From: a virus
DNA: 35,051 nt
Direction: 5' to 3' (one strand)
IMG/VR virus record: IMGVR_UViG_3300019360_000024
Location: 1-35,051 of that record
Shown here: one piece after another, positions 8,535 to 16,332 of the stretch
Position numbering within the stretch: position 1 is the first letter of the stretch
Layout of the letters: every line of letters begins with the position of its first letter
Notes under the pieces: generated by a model
Databases searched by the model: none
What the model was told of the DNA's origin: nothing
What the model saw: only the letters and a program-made list of their open reading frames with translations
Made by a program: the position numbers and the translations under genes

Positions 8535-9526
8535 TTGCCGCCTACCTGACAGACCTGATTTCGGTCGCTGGCCGTCTTAATCCGCTCGGTCTCGTCGCTT
8601 CTCTTGCGCTGCCTGGCCGCGCGCGCGCCTGGCAGCTCGCCGATCCTTCCTCGCCCCTGCATTCCTTCTTCGTTGTCGAGGCCGCCTCCTTTACCGATCT
8701 CGATTCGGTCTCCGGCCTTGTCCGGCTTCCCGGCGCCGGGGCGAAGTTCTCCGATCTCGTAAAGAGCTGGGATGGCGCGGCGCTCTCAAGCCTGCCGCTC
8801 GCTGGTCGGCTGCTCATCAATACGAAGCTCGCCGCGCTGAACCTGTCGAATGCGGGCGATCTCGGCGCGATCGCCCGCCGGATCATGCTCCGGCTTGAGC
8901 CGAATTCAACGGATGACCTTTTCGAGAAGGTGATTCCGGAGCAGGGAAGCTCGATCACTGACGATTTCAACCGGGCGAGTTTGGGCGCGGGCTGGGAGCT
9001 CGTCTCCGGCGCGACGGCCTGGGAGACGGTGGGATCGGTGACCGCGAGGCCAACGGACAATTTCGCGACTACGGCGACGCGGCGGACTGAAAGCTCATTT
9101 CCGAACGACCAGTACGCGCAGGGCAAATGCGAATTCACAACGACCGGGGATTACTCGCGGGGAGCTGTCGCGATCCGGCTGGACGGCTCCGGCAATGGGT
9201 ATTACCTGGTGATGGATACCAATAACGTCGCCTTGCAGAAGATCGTTGGCGGCGTTGATACCTACATCGCCGACTCGGTAGTTAGCGCCTCGGCCAATAC
9301 GCTTTATACCCTCAAGCTACAGGCGACGGGCACAACGCTCCTTGGCTACTTCGAGGGCGCGGAGAAGATCAACACGACCGACAGCGCGCATTCCGGTGGC
9401 AAGCCAGGAATGCTCCAGTTAACGGGCGACGCCGCGCAATTCTCAGACCACGATGATTTTGAATGTACGGACGCCACGGCCTCGGGCGGCGCATCGAAGA
9501 ATCTTCTTCTCTTGGGGGTTGGCTGA
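8531..9526 (+). CDS. Fibre/receptor-binding protein with LamG-like domain
   Basis: A 331-residue protein. Residues 1-135 form a probable attachment region (ALPGRARAWQLADPSSPLHS). Residues about 143-320 form a jelly-roll domain of concanavalin/LamG type, starting DDFNRASLGAGWELVSG and ending DHDDFECTDA. The same domain opens the next protein, so the two are paralogous. Such domains bind sugars or protein surfaces, which suits a receptor-binding fibre. Start and stop overlap the neighbouring genes. Confidence 0.65.
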   Translation: MIAAYLTDLISVAGRLNPLGLVASLALPGRARAWQLADPSSPLHSFFVVEAASFTDLDSVSGLVRLPGAGAKFSDLVKSWDGAALSSLPLAGRLLINTKLAALNLSNAGDLGAIARRIMLRLEPNSTDDLFEKVIPEQGSSITDDFNRASLGAGWELVSGATAWETVGSVTARPTDNFATTATRRTESSFPNDQYAQGKCEFTTTGDYSRGAVAIRLDGSGNGYYLVMDTNNVALQKIVGGVDTYIADSVVSASANTLYTLKLQATGTTLLGYFEGAEKINTTDSAHSGGKPGMLQLTGDAAQFSDHDDFECTDATASGGASKNLLLLGVG

Positions 9527-10986
9527 TGGCGATCACCGACAACTTCAATCGAGCGTCTATCGGGTCGGACTGGGTGACCCTCTCAGGCTTGTGGGCGACA
9601 AGCGGCTCAGCTACGGCAAGACCTCAGTCCGCGTATAATAATAATCAGGTGATGGCGCGGGCTGAGAGTTCGTTTCCCGATGATCAATACGCGCAGGCAA
9701 AATGTGAGGCGACGACTGAGACCAATAATGGCACGGGCGTTATCGTTCGCGCGGCGGACGCGAGCAATTATTACTATGCCTTCGTTGATCAGGCCGGCAA
9801 TCTCACCCTGCGCAAGATTGTCGCCGGCGCGGACAGCTTCATCGCTGATTATGTGATCAGCGGTTTTGCGCTCTCAACCTTCTACACTGTCAAGCTTGTC
9901 GCGGCAGGCTCATCGCTCGAGGTCTTCCTCAATGGAACCTCAAGAATCACAGCCTCGGATTCCTCACTGATGAGCGGCAAGCCTGGCTGTTATGGAGCGG
10001 CGCAGGAACTGACCAATCCGCCCGATGTTGATGATTTTGAATGCACGTCGGCCCTGTCGGGCGGTGGCGGAGGATCGGGCAGCAGCGCGGTAATAGCGAG
10101 CCCGGTGGCTCACGCCGGGCCGCGTACGAAAATGTATCGCCATCGCCCGGGAAACGTCGCAAGCAGGCTCGTCGCTCCCTTATGGCTCACGATCTATTCG
10201 CAATCCGCGGGCGCGCCTCGGATTGTCGCGCGCGGCCAAATCGAGGAGGGGGTTACGGGCCTCGTTGAATCCTCCCGATCCGCCGACATCGAAGTCGGCG
10301 ATATCCTGATTGATTTTTACGACGCTCGAATCTTCTACGTGCTGCAGATCGAGATGCGGCCCGCGCGCCGCAAATGCACGGTGGTTGAGTACCTGCCGCC
10401 GCTCGCCGATGAATTCGAGTTCGGGGTAATAGACTCCTACTGGTCGGCCACGTCCGAAGGCTGGAGCGTTGACGCTTCAAGCGGAGAACTAAAACAGACG
10501 AATCCGAGCGGGACTCTCCCGAGCGCCGGGAGATTGCTTTATCAAAATGTTGGGATCGGCTTCGATGCCTGGGCGAGAGTTAAGTGTGATGGCGGATCGG
10601 GCGGCGCGATTCGTCGAGCGCTCATTGGCGCCCGCAGCGCCTCTTCAGGTCTCGGCGTCTACGTCGGCGCAAAAGACAATGGGACGAATACCATTCCCGT
10701 GCGGCTCGATGAGCACGCGGCGTCTACGGTTGCGGAAACGAGCGGAACGGGCGTTGCGAGCGCGAGCTATCTGTTTGTCCGGTTGCAGCGGCAGGGAAGC
10801 CGCTTCCGAGCTTTCTATAACAGCGGAACGGTTGAGCCCGCCGCGGAAGCTGATTGGACGGAGATTGTCCCTTCGGGGTCTCAATTCACCGGCGCGGACA
10901 GTTTGAGAGTGGGGGCCTGCGGTTATACGCAGACCGGGGCCGCCGGAGAGGCGAGGCTTAAATTTTTGAGGAATTGGGTTGTGTGA
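9526..10986 (+). CDS. Large fibre protein with two LamG-like domains
   Basis: A 486-residue protein and the last gene of the structural operon. Residues 1-180 copy the jelly-roll domain of the gene before (DNFNRASIGSDW, FPDDQYAQAKCEA, DVDDFECTSA). A Gly/Ser linker and a 120-residue middle section follow (IEVGDILIDFYDARIFYVLQ). A second jelly-roll runs from about residue 305 to the end (LADEFEFGVIDSYWSATSEG, VRLDEHAAS). The start is the ATG in TGATG, overlapping the previous stop. It probably recognises the host surface. Confidence 0.65.
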   Translation: MAITDNFNRASIGSDWVTLSGLWATSGSATARPQSAYNNNQVMARAESSFPDDQYAQAKCEATTETNNGTGVIVRAADASNYYYAFVDQAGNLTLRKIVAGADSFIADYVISGFALSTFYTVKLVAAGSSLEVFLNGTSRITASDSSLMSGKPGCYGAAQELTNPPDVDDFECTSALSGGGGGSGSSAVIASPVAHAGPRTKMYRHRPGNVASRLVAPLWLTIYSQSAGAPRIVARGQIEEGVTGLVESSRSADIEVGDILIDFYDARIFYVLQIEMRPARRKCTVVEYLPPLADEFEFGVIDSYWSATSEGWSVDASSGELKQTNPSGTLPSAGRLLYQNVGIGFDAWARVKCDGGSGGAIRRALIGARSASSGLGVYVGAKDNGTNTIPVRLDEHAASTVAETSGTGVASASYLFVRLQRQGSRFRAFYNSGTVEPAAEADWTEIVPSGSQFTGADSLRVGACGYTQTGAAGEARLKFLRNWVV

Positions 10987-11047
10987 GGGAAGGGAAGCGT
11001 GTAACCTCGGCTTACCACCTAAACATCTCCTGTACGAGACTCGATTG

Positions 11048-11095
11048 ATGAAAAAGCGCTGGTAACCGGGATGCCGCCAGCGCTTTTTCATTTTT
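11048..11095. terminator. Bidirectional terminator between convergent genes
   Basis: ATGAAAAAGCGCTGG (11048-11062) pairs perfectly with CCAGCGCTTTTTCAT (11077-11091), a 15-bp stem with a 14-base loop, followed by T on the plus strand. It ends the structural operon and also covers the 3' end of the convergent minus-strand gene. Confidence 0.88.
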
Positions 11096-11501
11096 GAAGC
11101 TCTTTGGATGGCGTCATCAGATTTGTCGGGGCTGCGGCGTGCGCCGCCGTCTCTTCGGCGATCTGGTATTTGACGATTTTCCGCAGGCGCGCCTTCTCAG
11201 TTTCCTGCTCTTCGACCATCTCGTCTATGCGGCGTATCGCCGCATCATAAATCCTCGTGATTCGCTCCCTCTCGGCTTTCAGGTGGAGCGCTCTATCGTC
11301 ACAAAAGACGTAATTGAGCGCGGCGTTGATGTGGTCGGTATCGCCGACCTTGCGACTCGTAGGGTACTCCCGCGGCGCCATCTCCCCGTACTCGACGATT
11401 GTAAATTTCGGTTCGCTCATCTCGGCAAGCTCCTTCTCTATCTTTCTTCTGAGACTTTCTATGAAGCCCAACTTATGTTTTATCGCTTCAACCTGATTCA
11501 T
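11088..11501 (-). CDS. Coiled-coil hypothetical protein
   Basis: A 137-residue protein of unknown function. Helices with heptad pattern occupy both ends (VEAIKHKLGFIESLRRKIEK; LKAERERITRIYDAAIRRID), with a short non-helical middle section. It is an isolated minus-strand gene between the fibre operon and the thermonuclease. TATACT lies only 7 bases before the ATG, so the message may be leaderless. The stop codon lies inside the shared terminator. Confidence 0.6.
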   Translation of the reverse strand: MNQVEAIKHKLGFIESLRRKIEKELAEMSEPKFTIVEYGEMAPREYPTSRKVGDTDHINAALNYVFCDDRALHLKAERERITRIYDAAIRRIDEMVEEQETEKARLRKIVKYQIAEETAAHAAAPTNLMTPSKELQK

Positions 11502-11593
11502 CAGGGAAAGTATAGCGGATTGAGAGGCTGCTTCAGAGAGACCGGTCTTTCCCGGCTTGGCTTTTGTCGGCTTCCGGGCTTAAGCTTCGCGCC

Positions 11594-12082
11594 ATGAAGC
11601 CTCTGGCCCTAATGTTTTTGCTGCTGCTGCCTTCCTCCGTTTTTGCCGATTCGCTTCGCGGCGTTGCGGCCCGCGTAATTGACGGCGATACGTTCGACCT
11701 GCGCGACGCTTCCGGACAGACTCACCGTGTCCGGCTTTCCGGAATTGACGCGCCCGAGACGAGCCAACCTTTCGGCAAAGCCTGCCGGCAAAGTCTCGGC
11801 GATCAAATTTCAGGGAAAGAGATCGTGGTCATCTGGCTGAAGGCGGATCGTTACAAGCGCAAGCTCGGAACGGCTCTGCTTGGCTCTGAGAATGTGAATC
11901 TCGCGCAGATTCGAAGTGGCTGCGCCTGGTATTTCAAGCGCTACGCCGCCGAGACGCCGGAGATCGAAGCGTCGCAGTATGAAGCGGCGGAAGCCGAAGC
12001 GCGTAAAGGGAAGGTGGGATTATGGCAGGCGGAGAAGCCGATTCCGCCTTGGGATTGGAGGAAGAAGAAGAGAGTAATATGA
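11594..12082 (+). CDS. Secreted thermonuclease (SNase family)
   Basis: A 162-residue staphylococcal-nuclease-type enzyme that cuts DNA and RNA with Ca2+. Residues 1-18 are a signal peptide (KPLALMFLLLLPSSVFA) with a likely cut before Asp19, so the enzyme acts outside the cytoplasm. The active-site set is complete: DGDT at 30-33, Arg47, Asp52, Glu55 (RVRLSGIDAPE) and Arg89 (DRYKR). The ATG at 11594 is chosen because it places the signal peptide first; an upstream TTG would add 10 residues. The stop overlaps the next start. Possible roles are breakdown of host or biofilm DNA, or a cargo trait. Confidence 0.88.
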   Translation: MKPLALMFLLLLPSSVFADSLRGVAARVIDGDTFDLRDASGQTHRVRLSGIDAPETSQPFGKACRQSLGDQISGKEIVVIWLKADRYKRKLGTALLGSENVNLAQIRSGCAWYFKRYAAETPEIEASQYEAAEAEARKGKVGLWQAEKPIPPWDWRKKKRVI

Positions 12083-12951
12083 GGCACATCATTCCAATTT
12101 CTGGCAAGGACTCGCTTTGCGCAGCCCTGATTCAAACGACGCGCCAGCCGGATACCAACTACGAGTTTTTATTTTGCGACGTAGGCGCAGAGCTGCCAGA
12201 AACATACGCGTGGCTAGAGCAGGTTGAACGCCAGACCGGATGGACAATTCAGCGGATCGGCAAAAGCCTCGCTGACGTGATTGCGCAGCGGGACATACTG
12301 CCCTCTGCAAATAGGCGCTTTTGCACTAAAGAATGCAAGATTCGTCCGATGGAGAAGTTTTATGGGAAAGGGCAGACCTACGTCTACTACGGACTGCGCG
12401 CCGATGAGAATCGCGTTGGCGTGCGCCCTTCGGATACCAGCACACCGATTTATCCGCTCATTGAGGCAGGCATTGATTTGCGCGGCGTTTGGCTAATCCT
12501 AAACCGACAAAATCTATTGCCGCCCTCATTCTTCTGGCCTTCTCTCTATTATCGGGTCTGTGAATTTTTGGGAGATTCATGGACGTTGATAAATGAACTA
12601 CCAGAATGGGAACAGCGAATGCTTTTCGCTGGGCGCACGCGCTCAAACTGCCACTTTTGTTTTTATCAGCGTCAGTACGAATTTACTTGGTTGGCGGAGG
12701 CGCATCCCGACCTTTTCGAGAACGCCGCCTGGATGGAACGTCGAACAGGGCGATTGCAGCAATCGCCCTTCACATGGTTATCGGCGGGACATGTTGACAA
12801 CCTTGTAAGGAATCGGCGGCAACAAATCCTAGACCGACGCGCCCGCGATGTGGTGGAAATGATTCGGCGTCGGCTCAATAAGGGACTATTCAATGATTCT
12901 TTTGATACAGAAATCGCGCTTACAAGTTGCGGGCTGTTATGCGGAAAGTAG
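12079..12951 (+). CDS. PAPS-reductase-like PP-loop protein
   Basis: A 290-residue member of the phosphoadenosine-phosphosulfate reductase / PP-loop ATPase superfamily. The pyrophosphate-binding motif is SGKDS (residues 8-12). Four Cys in two pairs (FCTKEC at 81-86; CHFC at 191-194) could hold an iron-sulfur cluster or zinc. Relatives reduce PAPS or activate sulfur, as DndC does in DNA phosphorothioation, and are frequent in phages, where the substrate is usually unknown. The start overlaps the thermonuclease stop (ATGA). Codon use is more AT-rich than in the structural genes, which hints at separate acquisition. A strong terminator follows. Confidence 0.82.
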   Translation: MRHIIPISGKDSLCAALIQTTRQPDTNYEFLFCDVGAELPETYAWLEQVERQTGWTIQRIGKSLADVIAQRDILPSANRRFCTKECKIRPMEKFYGKGQTYVYYGLRADENRVGVRPSDTSTPIYPLIEAGIDLRGVWLILNRQNLLPPSFFWPSLYYRVCEFLGDSWTLINELPEWEQRMLFAGRTRSNCHFCFYQRQYEFTWLAEAHPDLFENAAWMERRTGRLQQSPFTWLSAGHVDNLVRNRRQQILDRRARDVVEMIRRRLNKGLFNDSFDTEIALTSCGLLCGK

Positions 12952-13035
12952 CGCTCCGCGATTCGGAGATACGATAAAGAAAAGTAATGAATTGAGGTAT
13001 ACCTATCGAGTCCGATAATAGATGTTATGTTGGAA

Positions 13036-13178
13036 AAGGGGAAGCCGCCAATAAGCATCGCTTATTGGCGGCTTCCTTTTCATTGGCCTTATGCTTGGCC
13101 TTGAAAACTCCCTGAAAACTTCGCTCCGGGCTAACTCTCACCGGTTCCGAAATTCATCACGCCATGCAAGTTTGGTAT
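13036..13178 (-). ncRNA. Candidate small RNA of about 140 nt
   Basis: A near-consensus leftward promoter (13213-13185) points at a strong terminator (13076-13040) with no gene between them. The only open frames in the interval are under 10 codons. This is the arrangement of a stand-alone small RNA. The surrounding 12.95-13.5 kb is more AT-rich than the rest of the window. Target and role are unknown. Confidence 0.5.
13040..13080. terminator. Strong hairpin terminator
   Basis: A perfect 17-bp stem, 13040-13056 with 13060-13076, around a 3-base loop, followed by TTTT on the plus strand; the minus strand ends CCCCTTTTCC. It ends the thermonuclease/PP-loop transcript and also the short leftward transcript predicted from 13178. 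Confidence 0.9.
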
Positions 13179-13184
13179 GACATG

Positions 13185-13213
13185 AGATTACAGATCAGGC
13201 GCGCCTCTGTCAA
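13185..13213 (-). promoter_or_regulatory. Near-consensus sigma70-type promoter (leftward)
   Basis: On the minus strand, TTGACA (13213-13208), a 17-base spacer and TAATCT (13190-13185). It is the best match to the consensus that I found in the window. The start site would be near 13178. Confidence 0.7.
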
Positions 13214-13214
13214 T

Positions 13215-13497
13215 CGAAACTTTCAATCAATGCTGTATATGGAGCCACACTCAGCCTTCGATGAATGCCATGTGAACGAAGTCTGAGTGAAACCTACAGC
13301 CGAATTCTTTTTTTGTTCTTACAGCCTCAAAGTCTGAGACGGGCTTTTGACTCGCGGCTGTTATTAACACTGAGGCTGTATTTGAGCTTGGAAAACAGAT
13401 AACCCCATGCGTAGACAAACCCCTATGTCTTGATTTTCCGGATAGCGCATATCCCAATATTTACAGGTTTGACAAGTCGGCGGCTGGTTTGAATTCC
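13215..13497. other. Non-coding AT-rich interval with an inverted repeat
   Basis: No convincing gene. TACAGCCTCA (13320-13329) and TGAGGCTGTA (13371-13380) form a perfect 10-bp inverted repeat 41 bases apart. A 68-codon minus-strand frame (13251-13457) spans it but has no ribosome site and no protein-like pattern. This may be a remnant of transferred DNA. Confidence 0.5.
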
Positions 13498-13905
13498 TCA
13501 TAACTCCCTCTCAAAAAATACGGTATCGGCTTCCATCTTCTTTTTAAACTCTCGAAAAGCCATAACGAGCGCGGCGCCCGCCTCTGGCCCTTTTTGCCGC
13601 ATAAAGCTCACCAGAAACGCATCGGCGCGCGCGCTCTCCGCGGCGTCAAGCAAATTTAGCGCGAGCTCGCGCGCCTGCTTGATTGGTAGCTGTGCTGTAT
13701 GCGTGAACCATCGCAGGATGACCATTGGTTCACCGTTCGCCGAACTGACCATGCTGGAGATCATTATCAGGTCGGGCTCAAGTCGCGCATCCTCTGGTAG
13801 ATGGCCGTTCGCCGCCTCCGCAAGTTGATGCTCCAGTTCCCTGACGCGCGCATTCATGCGCTGAAGGTCTGCGCGAAAAGATTCGAGAGATTGCTGATCT
13901 TTCAT
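13498..13905 (-). CDS. Hypothetical helical protein
   Basis: A 135-residue protein with an N-terminal coiled coil (LQRMNARVRELEHQLAEA), a middle strand region (PMVILRWFTHTAQLP) and helical C-terminus. GGAGG lies 4 bases before the ATG, which overlaps the stop of the gene upstream. It is the last gene of a leftward run of small genes. Function unknown. Confidence 0.65.
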   Translation of the reverse strand: MKDQQSLESFRADLQRMNARVRELEHQLAEAANGHLPEDARLEPDLIMISSMVSSANGEPMVILRWFTHTAQLPIKQARELALNLLDAAESARADAFLVSFMRQKGPEAGAALVMAFREFKKKMEADTVFFEREL

Positions 13906-14120
13906 GCTTCCTCCAAAGAGGCCAACTGCTTAGTGGCGGCGGCTTCCCATTCGTCATAGAACCGTTGGATCACGGTTCTCTTCTTTTGCTGTGGGAGATA
14001 TACCTCTCCCATATCAAGCGGTTCCATAAATTCCGCCTTCACCGACTGGCCGCGCCTAGTGAAAGTGAACTCTTTATGCCCCGTCTCGTTTGCGCATTGA
14101 TAAGCTTCTTCAACCGTCAT
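13902..14120 (-). CDS. Hypothetical small protein
   Basis: A 72-residue protein (TVEEAYQCANETGHKEFTFT near its start), alpha/beta with no membrane segment. GGAGGGGAACA precedes the ATG. Both ends overlap neighbours by 4 bases, so it is translationally coupled. Function unknown. Confidence 0.65.
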   Translation of the reverse strand: MTVEEAYQCANETGHKEFTFTRRGQSVKAEFMEPLDMGEVYLPQQKKRTVIQRFYDEWEAAATKQLASLEEA

Positions 14121-14557
14121 TGTTCCCCTCCATGGTCAGTCTCCTTTCGATTTTCTGATTGTTTACAGACTGGGCAGCGTCGTCCGCTGTAAATGATCGT
14201 GTGTTGCTGGCAGATCGCCGTGTCCGCCAGCGTGATTATCAGCGTCTTGTTGCCGCGAAAGAATTTCGTGGCAACGCCGCGGTCGTTTAACTCGCCTAAA
14301 ATGCTCTGCAATTGACTGAGCAGCCACACACAAGTCTCTTGCTTCCCTGCGGCTTCCCCGCCATCTTCCGCGGCCCGGCCTTGCGGCAAGTTCTTCGGCA
14401 ATTCTCTCGTTGACCTGTCCGAGCTCGATCCTCGGTTCGGGTCGTGTGACGAATCTGAGCACGTGCCGGGCGCGCCGCTTTCCATGTCGATCCCCATAAA
14501 CTTCAAGTCTCCATAATCTGAGATTCTGCGCGAGTAGATTACTCGCCTCGATCTCAT
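14117..14557 (-). CDS. Hypothetical protein with C-terminal Cys pair
   Basis: Up to 146 residues; an internal ATG at 14497 would give 126 and has a GGAG upstream. The second half is clearly protein-like (ETCVWLLSQLQSILGELNDR, FFRGNKTLIITL) and ends in a possible zinc site (CQQH, then CPVC). The first half is less certain: another minus-strand frame covering 14163-14790 also looks protein-like there (EIEASNLLAQNLRLWRLEVY), so a frameshift or an overlapping gene is possible. The first start overlaps the reversed copy of the repeat array. Confidence 0.55.
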   Translation of the reverse strand: MRSRRVIYSRRISDYGDLKFMGIDMESGAPGTCSDSSHDPNRGSSSDRSTRELPKNLPQGRAAEDGGEAAGKQETCVWLLSQLQSILGELNDRGVATKFFRGNKTLIITLADTAICQQHTIIYSGRRCPVCKQSENRKETDHGGEQ

Positions 14558-14741
14558 CCCCGAACAAAAAAGGTTCGGGTATTTGAGGGTCAGAAGGTTC
14601 GGGGATTTCGCAACCCTTCTCCCCGCCGCAATTTGCGGAAGGTTCGGGTATTTGGAAGACAGCCCCTAAAAAGTTCGGGTATTTAACTTCGGCGACCGTT
14701 CCCCAGGTTTGGGTATTTGCGAACGCCGGTTCGGGGATTTG
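14556..14741. repeat. Array of 14-nt repeats, GGTTCGGGKATTTG
   Basis: Six direct copies begin at 14572, 14596, 14641, 14672, 14706 and 14728, each matching the consensus with 0-2 differences. A seventh partial copy lies in the opposite direction at 14556-14565. Spacing is irregular (22-45 bases). Four copies share one minus-strand frame (reading QIPEP or EIPEP) but two are out of frame, so conservation is at DNA level. They may be initiator iterons or a repressor array. Confidence 0.8.
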
Positions 14742-14755
14742 CGCCGCTGAAAGTC

Positions 14756-15334
14756 TCAGCGGCGATATCCGTTTCCCAGTGGTTGCTCAGGGAGCGAGCC
14801 GGCCTCACTCGCCTCAATCGAGGCCGGGAAGATTTGCTGCTGCTGCTTTTCAATCTCGACCTCAGCTTGCTCGCCGATTTGCCGGAGCCGTGAGCGCTCA
14901 AGCCGCGCATCGTCGCTGAATAATTGAATCGCTCCGACCGCGAGCATGACGCCGACCACCGAATCGAAAGCCCAATCCACCCAGGCCTGCTGAAACTCGT
15001 TGATTTGCGCGCCTCGGCTCAACATTCGCTCAGTATAGAGATTGGTCAACACAACGAAGAGCAGGCCGCCGAGAAAGAACCATCCAAAAAGTCTCTGCGC
15101 GCTATTCGTGAACACCTTCCTGATTCCATGATATGTCCAGCCGATTGCGCCTTCTACTAGGCCGAGACCGAGCGCGACCTTGCCGATGCGAATTAGCCAA
15201 TGATCCCCAATTGAGCCGAGCCACATCATTTTTCCGGTAGCGATCCCTGAGACTAGAGCGGCGATTACGAGAATGAAATGCCCAGCGGTTGCTGAGTGTT
15301 TGATGTTTTTGAAAATAAGCCTGTTGATTTGCAT
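14756..15334 (-). CDS. Membrane protein with four predicted helices
   Basis: A 192-residue protein with four hydrophobic segments: HFILVIAALVSGIATGKMMW, IGKVALGLGLVEGAIGW, LFGWFFLGGLLFVVLTNLY and FDSVVGVMLAVGAIQLF. A cytoplasmic-type charged tail follows with EKQQQQ. AAAGGAGAG lies 4 bases before the ATG. No family recognised. Possible roles include superinfection exclusion or another membrane function of a lysogen, by inference only. Confidence 0.65.
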   Translation of the reverse strand: MQINRLIFKNIKHSATAGHFILVIAALVSGIATGKMMWLGSIGDHWLIRIGKVALGLGLVEGAIGWTYHGIRKVFTNSAQRLFGWFFLGGLLFVVLTNLYTERMLSRGAQINEFQQAWVDWAFDSVVGVMLAVGAIQLFSDDARLERSRLRQIGEQAEVEIEKQQQQIFPASIEASEAGSLPEQPLGNGYRR

Positions 15335-15401
15335 GTGTCTCTCCTTTCGAGAGACACGGCTGATCTTGACTCCCCTTCCCTACTCAGTGGAGAGTGTGCA
15401 C

Positions 15402-15419
15402 GCCATTCAATTGAATGGC
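15402..15419. promoter_or_regulatory. 18-bp perfect palindrome upstream of the membrane-protein gene
   Basis: GCCATTCAATTGAATGGC reads identically on both strands, about 70 bases upstream of the 15334 start. It is a likely dimeric repressor site in the 160-bp gap between two leftward genes. The regulator is unknown. Confidence 0.5.
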
Positions 15420-15493
15420 CGCGGTCAACCGTGCCTTTACCTGCTGGTTGATCGTGGCCTCGGCCTCTGTGTCGAGCAGGGGCCGGGGCGTCC

Positions 15494-15721
15494 TTATGTC
15501 GTCTTTGGATCAGATGATTCGATCGTCTGCTCGCACTGCCATTGCTCCTCTTCGGAGAGAGCTCGAATCTGCAAATACATTCCGAGCGCCTTTGCGGTGG
15601 CTTTCAAATTTTCCACGCATTGCGCGCAGATGTAGGCTTCATCGCGGCTGGGCCATGTGTATCGAAACGCTCCTGGATTTTTACATTGCTCTTCCATGTT
15701 TATCGAAGCCTTATGCGACAT
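15494..15721 (-). CDS. Small Cys-containing hypothetical protein
   Basis: 75 residues from the first ATG, or 67 from the internal ATG. The pattern CKNPG..FRYTWPSRDEAYICAQC suggests a two-pair zinc site, followed by a helix (VENLKATAKALGMYLQIRAL). Neither start has a strong ribosome site. It lies 3 bases after the gene upstream. Function unknown. Confidence 0.6.
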   Translation of the reverse strand: MSHKASINMEEQCKNPGAFRYTWPSRDEAYICAQCVENLKATAKALGMYLQIRALSEEEQWQCEQTIESSDPKTT

Positions 15722-15724
15722 TGC

Positions 15725-16321
15725 TCAATTAAAACTTGGTATCGTTGGAATGGTCGGCGGCTCGCATTCAAGTTGCAGGCGCGCCGATTGGCCATTCTCA
15801 AAATCAAGAATGGCCCAACTGTTGATAGGCTTTCCGCCCTCACCTGACTCATTTTGTTGGCGAATTTCGGCGAGAGCTTGCCGCAAGACTTCCTCGAAAG
15901 CTTCCCTTATGGCTTCCTCAAACGGCCTTTGACGGCGCTCGCTGCGCACATTTCCGCGTTCCCACTTTGGGCCTAAGTCTGGGAGCTCAAGGCTGCGCGG
16001 CGCAGCCTTCGGTTCGACATCAAATGCGGGATCGAATCCGGATTCGATGATCTCAGCAAGGATTGGCTCCTTGCTGACCGCCTCCTGTATGGCGCCGATG
16101 AAATCCTTGATCATCCGCGCGCTCTTCGGCGGCATCTCCGGATGCCGCATCGCAAGTTGAAGAGCGCCGATGATCACGAACGCCCCATCGAAATGAAGCG
16201 GCGCAACAAGGTGGCCGTGCTCTTTTGTGAGACGGTCAATCGCGGCGTTGAATTTGGCTTCGATCTGATCGCGTTCCGGTCCGCCATTTTTCATCGCTCT
16301 CCTGAAAGATCGTTGATTCAT
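15725..16321 (-). CDS. Hypothetical protein
   Basis: A 198-residue, mostly helical protein (AKFNAAIDRLTKEHG; FEEAIREAFEEVLRQALAEI), with a Pro-rich tail. AAGGAGG is followed by 6 bases and the ATG. No motif recognised. It is expressed with the leftward run of small genes. Confidence 0.65.
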   Translation of the reverse strand: MNQRSFRRAMKNGGPERDQIEAKFNAAIDRLTKEHGHLVAPLHFDGAFVIIGALQLAMRHPEMPPKSARMIKDFIGAIQEAVSKEPILAEIIESGFDPAFDVEPKAAPRSLELPDLGPKWERGNVRSERRQRPFEEAIREAFEEVLRQALAEIRQQNESGEGGKPINSWAILDFENGQSARLQLECEPPTIPTIPSFN

Positions 16322-16332
16322 GCTCTCCCTCC

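Noticed and set aside
12000-13500. Insertion sequence around the AT-richer segment
   Set aside because: No transposase, no terminal inverted repeats bounding the segment, and no target duplication seen.
14163-14567. Alternative minus-strand gene in another frame
   Set aside because: Its first half looks protein-like, but the second half does not, while the 14117 frame does. It is kept only as a possible frameshift note.
14556-14741. CRISPR array
   Set aside because: Repeats are only 14 bases, spacing varies from 22 to 45, one copy is reversed, and no cas gene is present.
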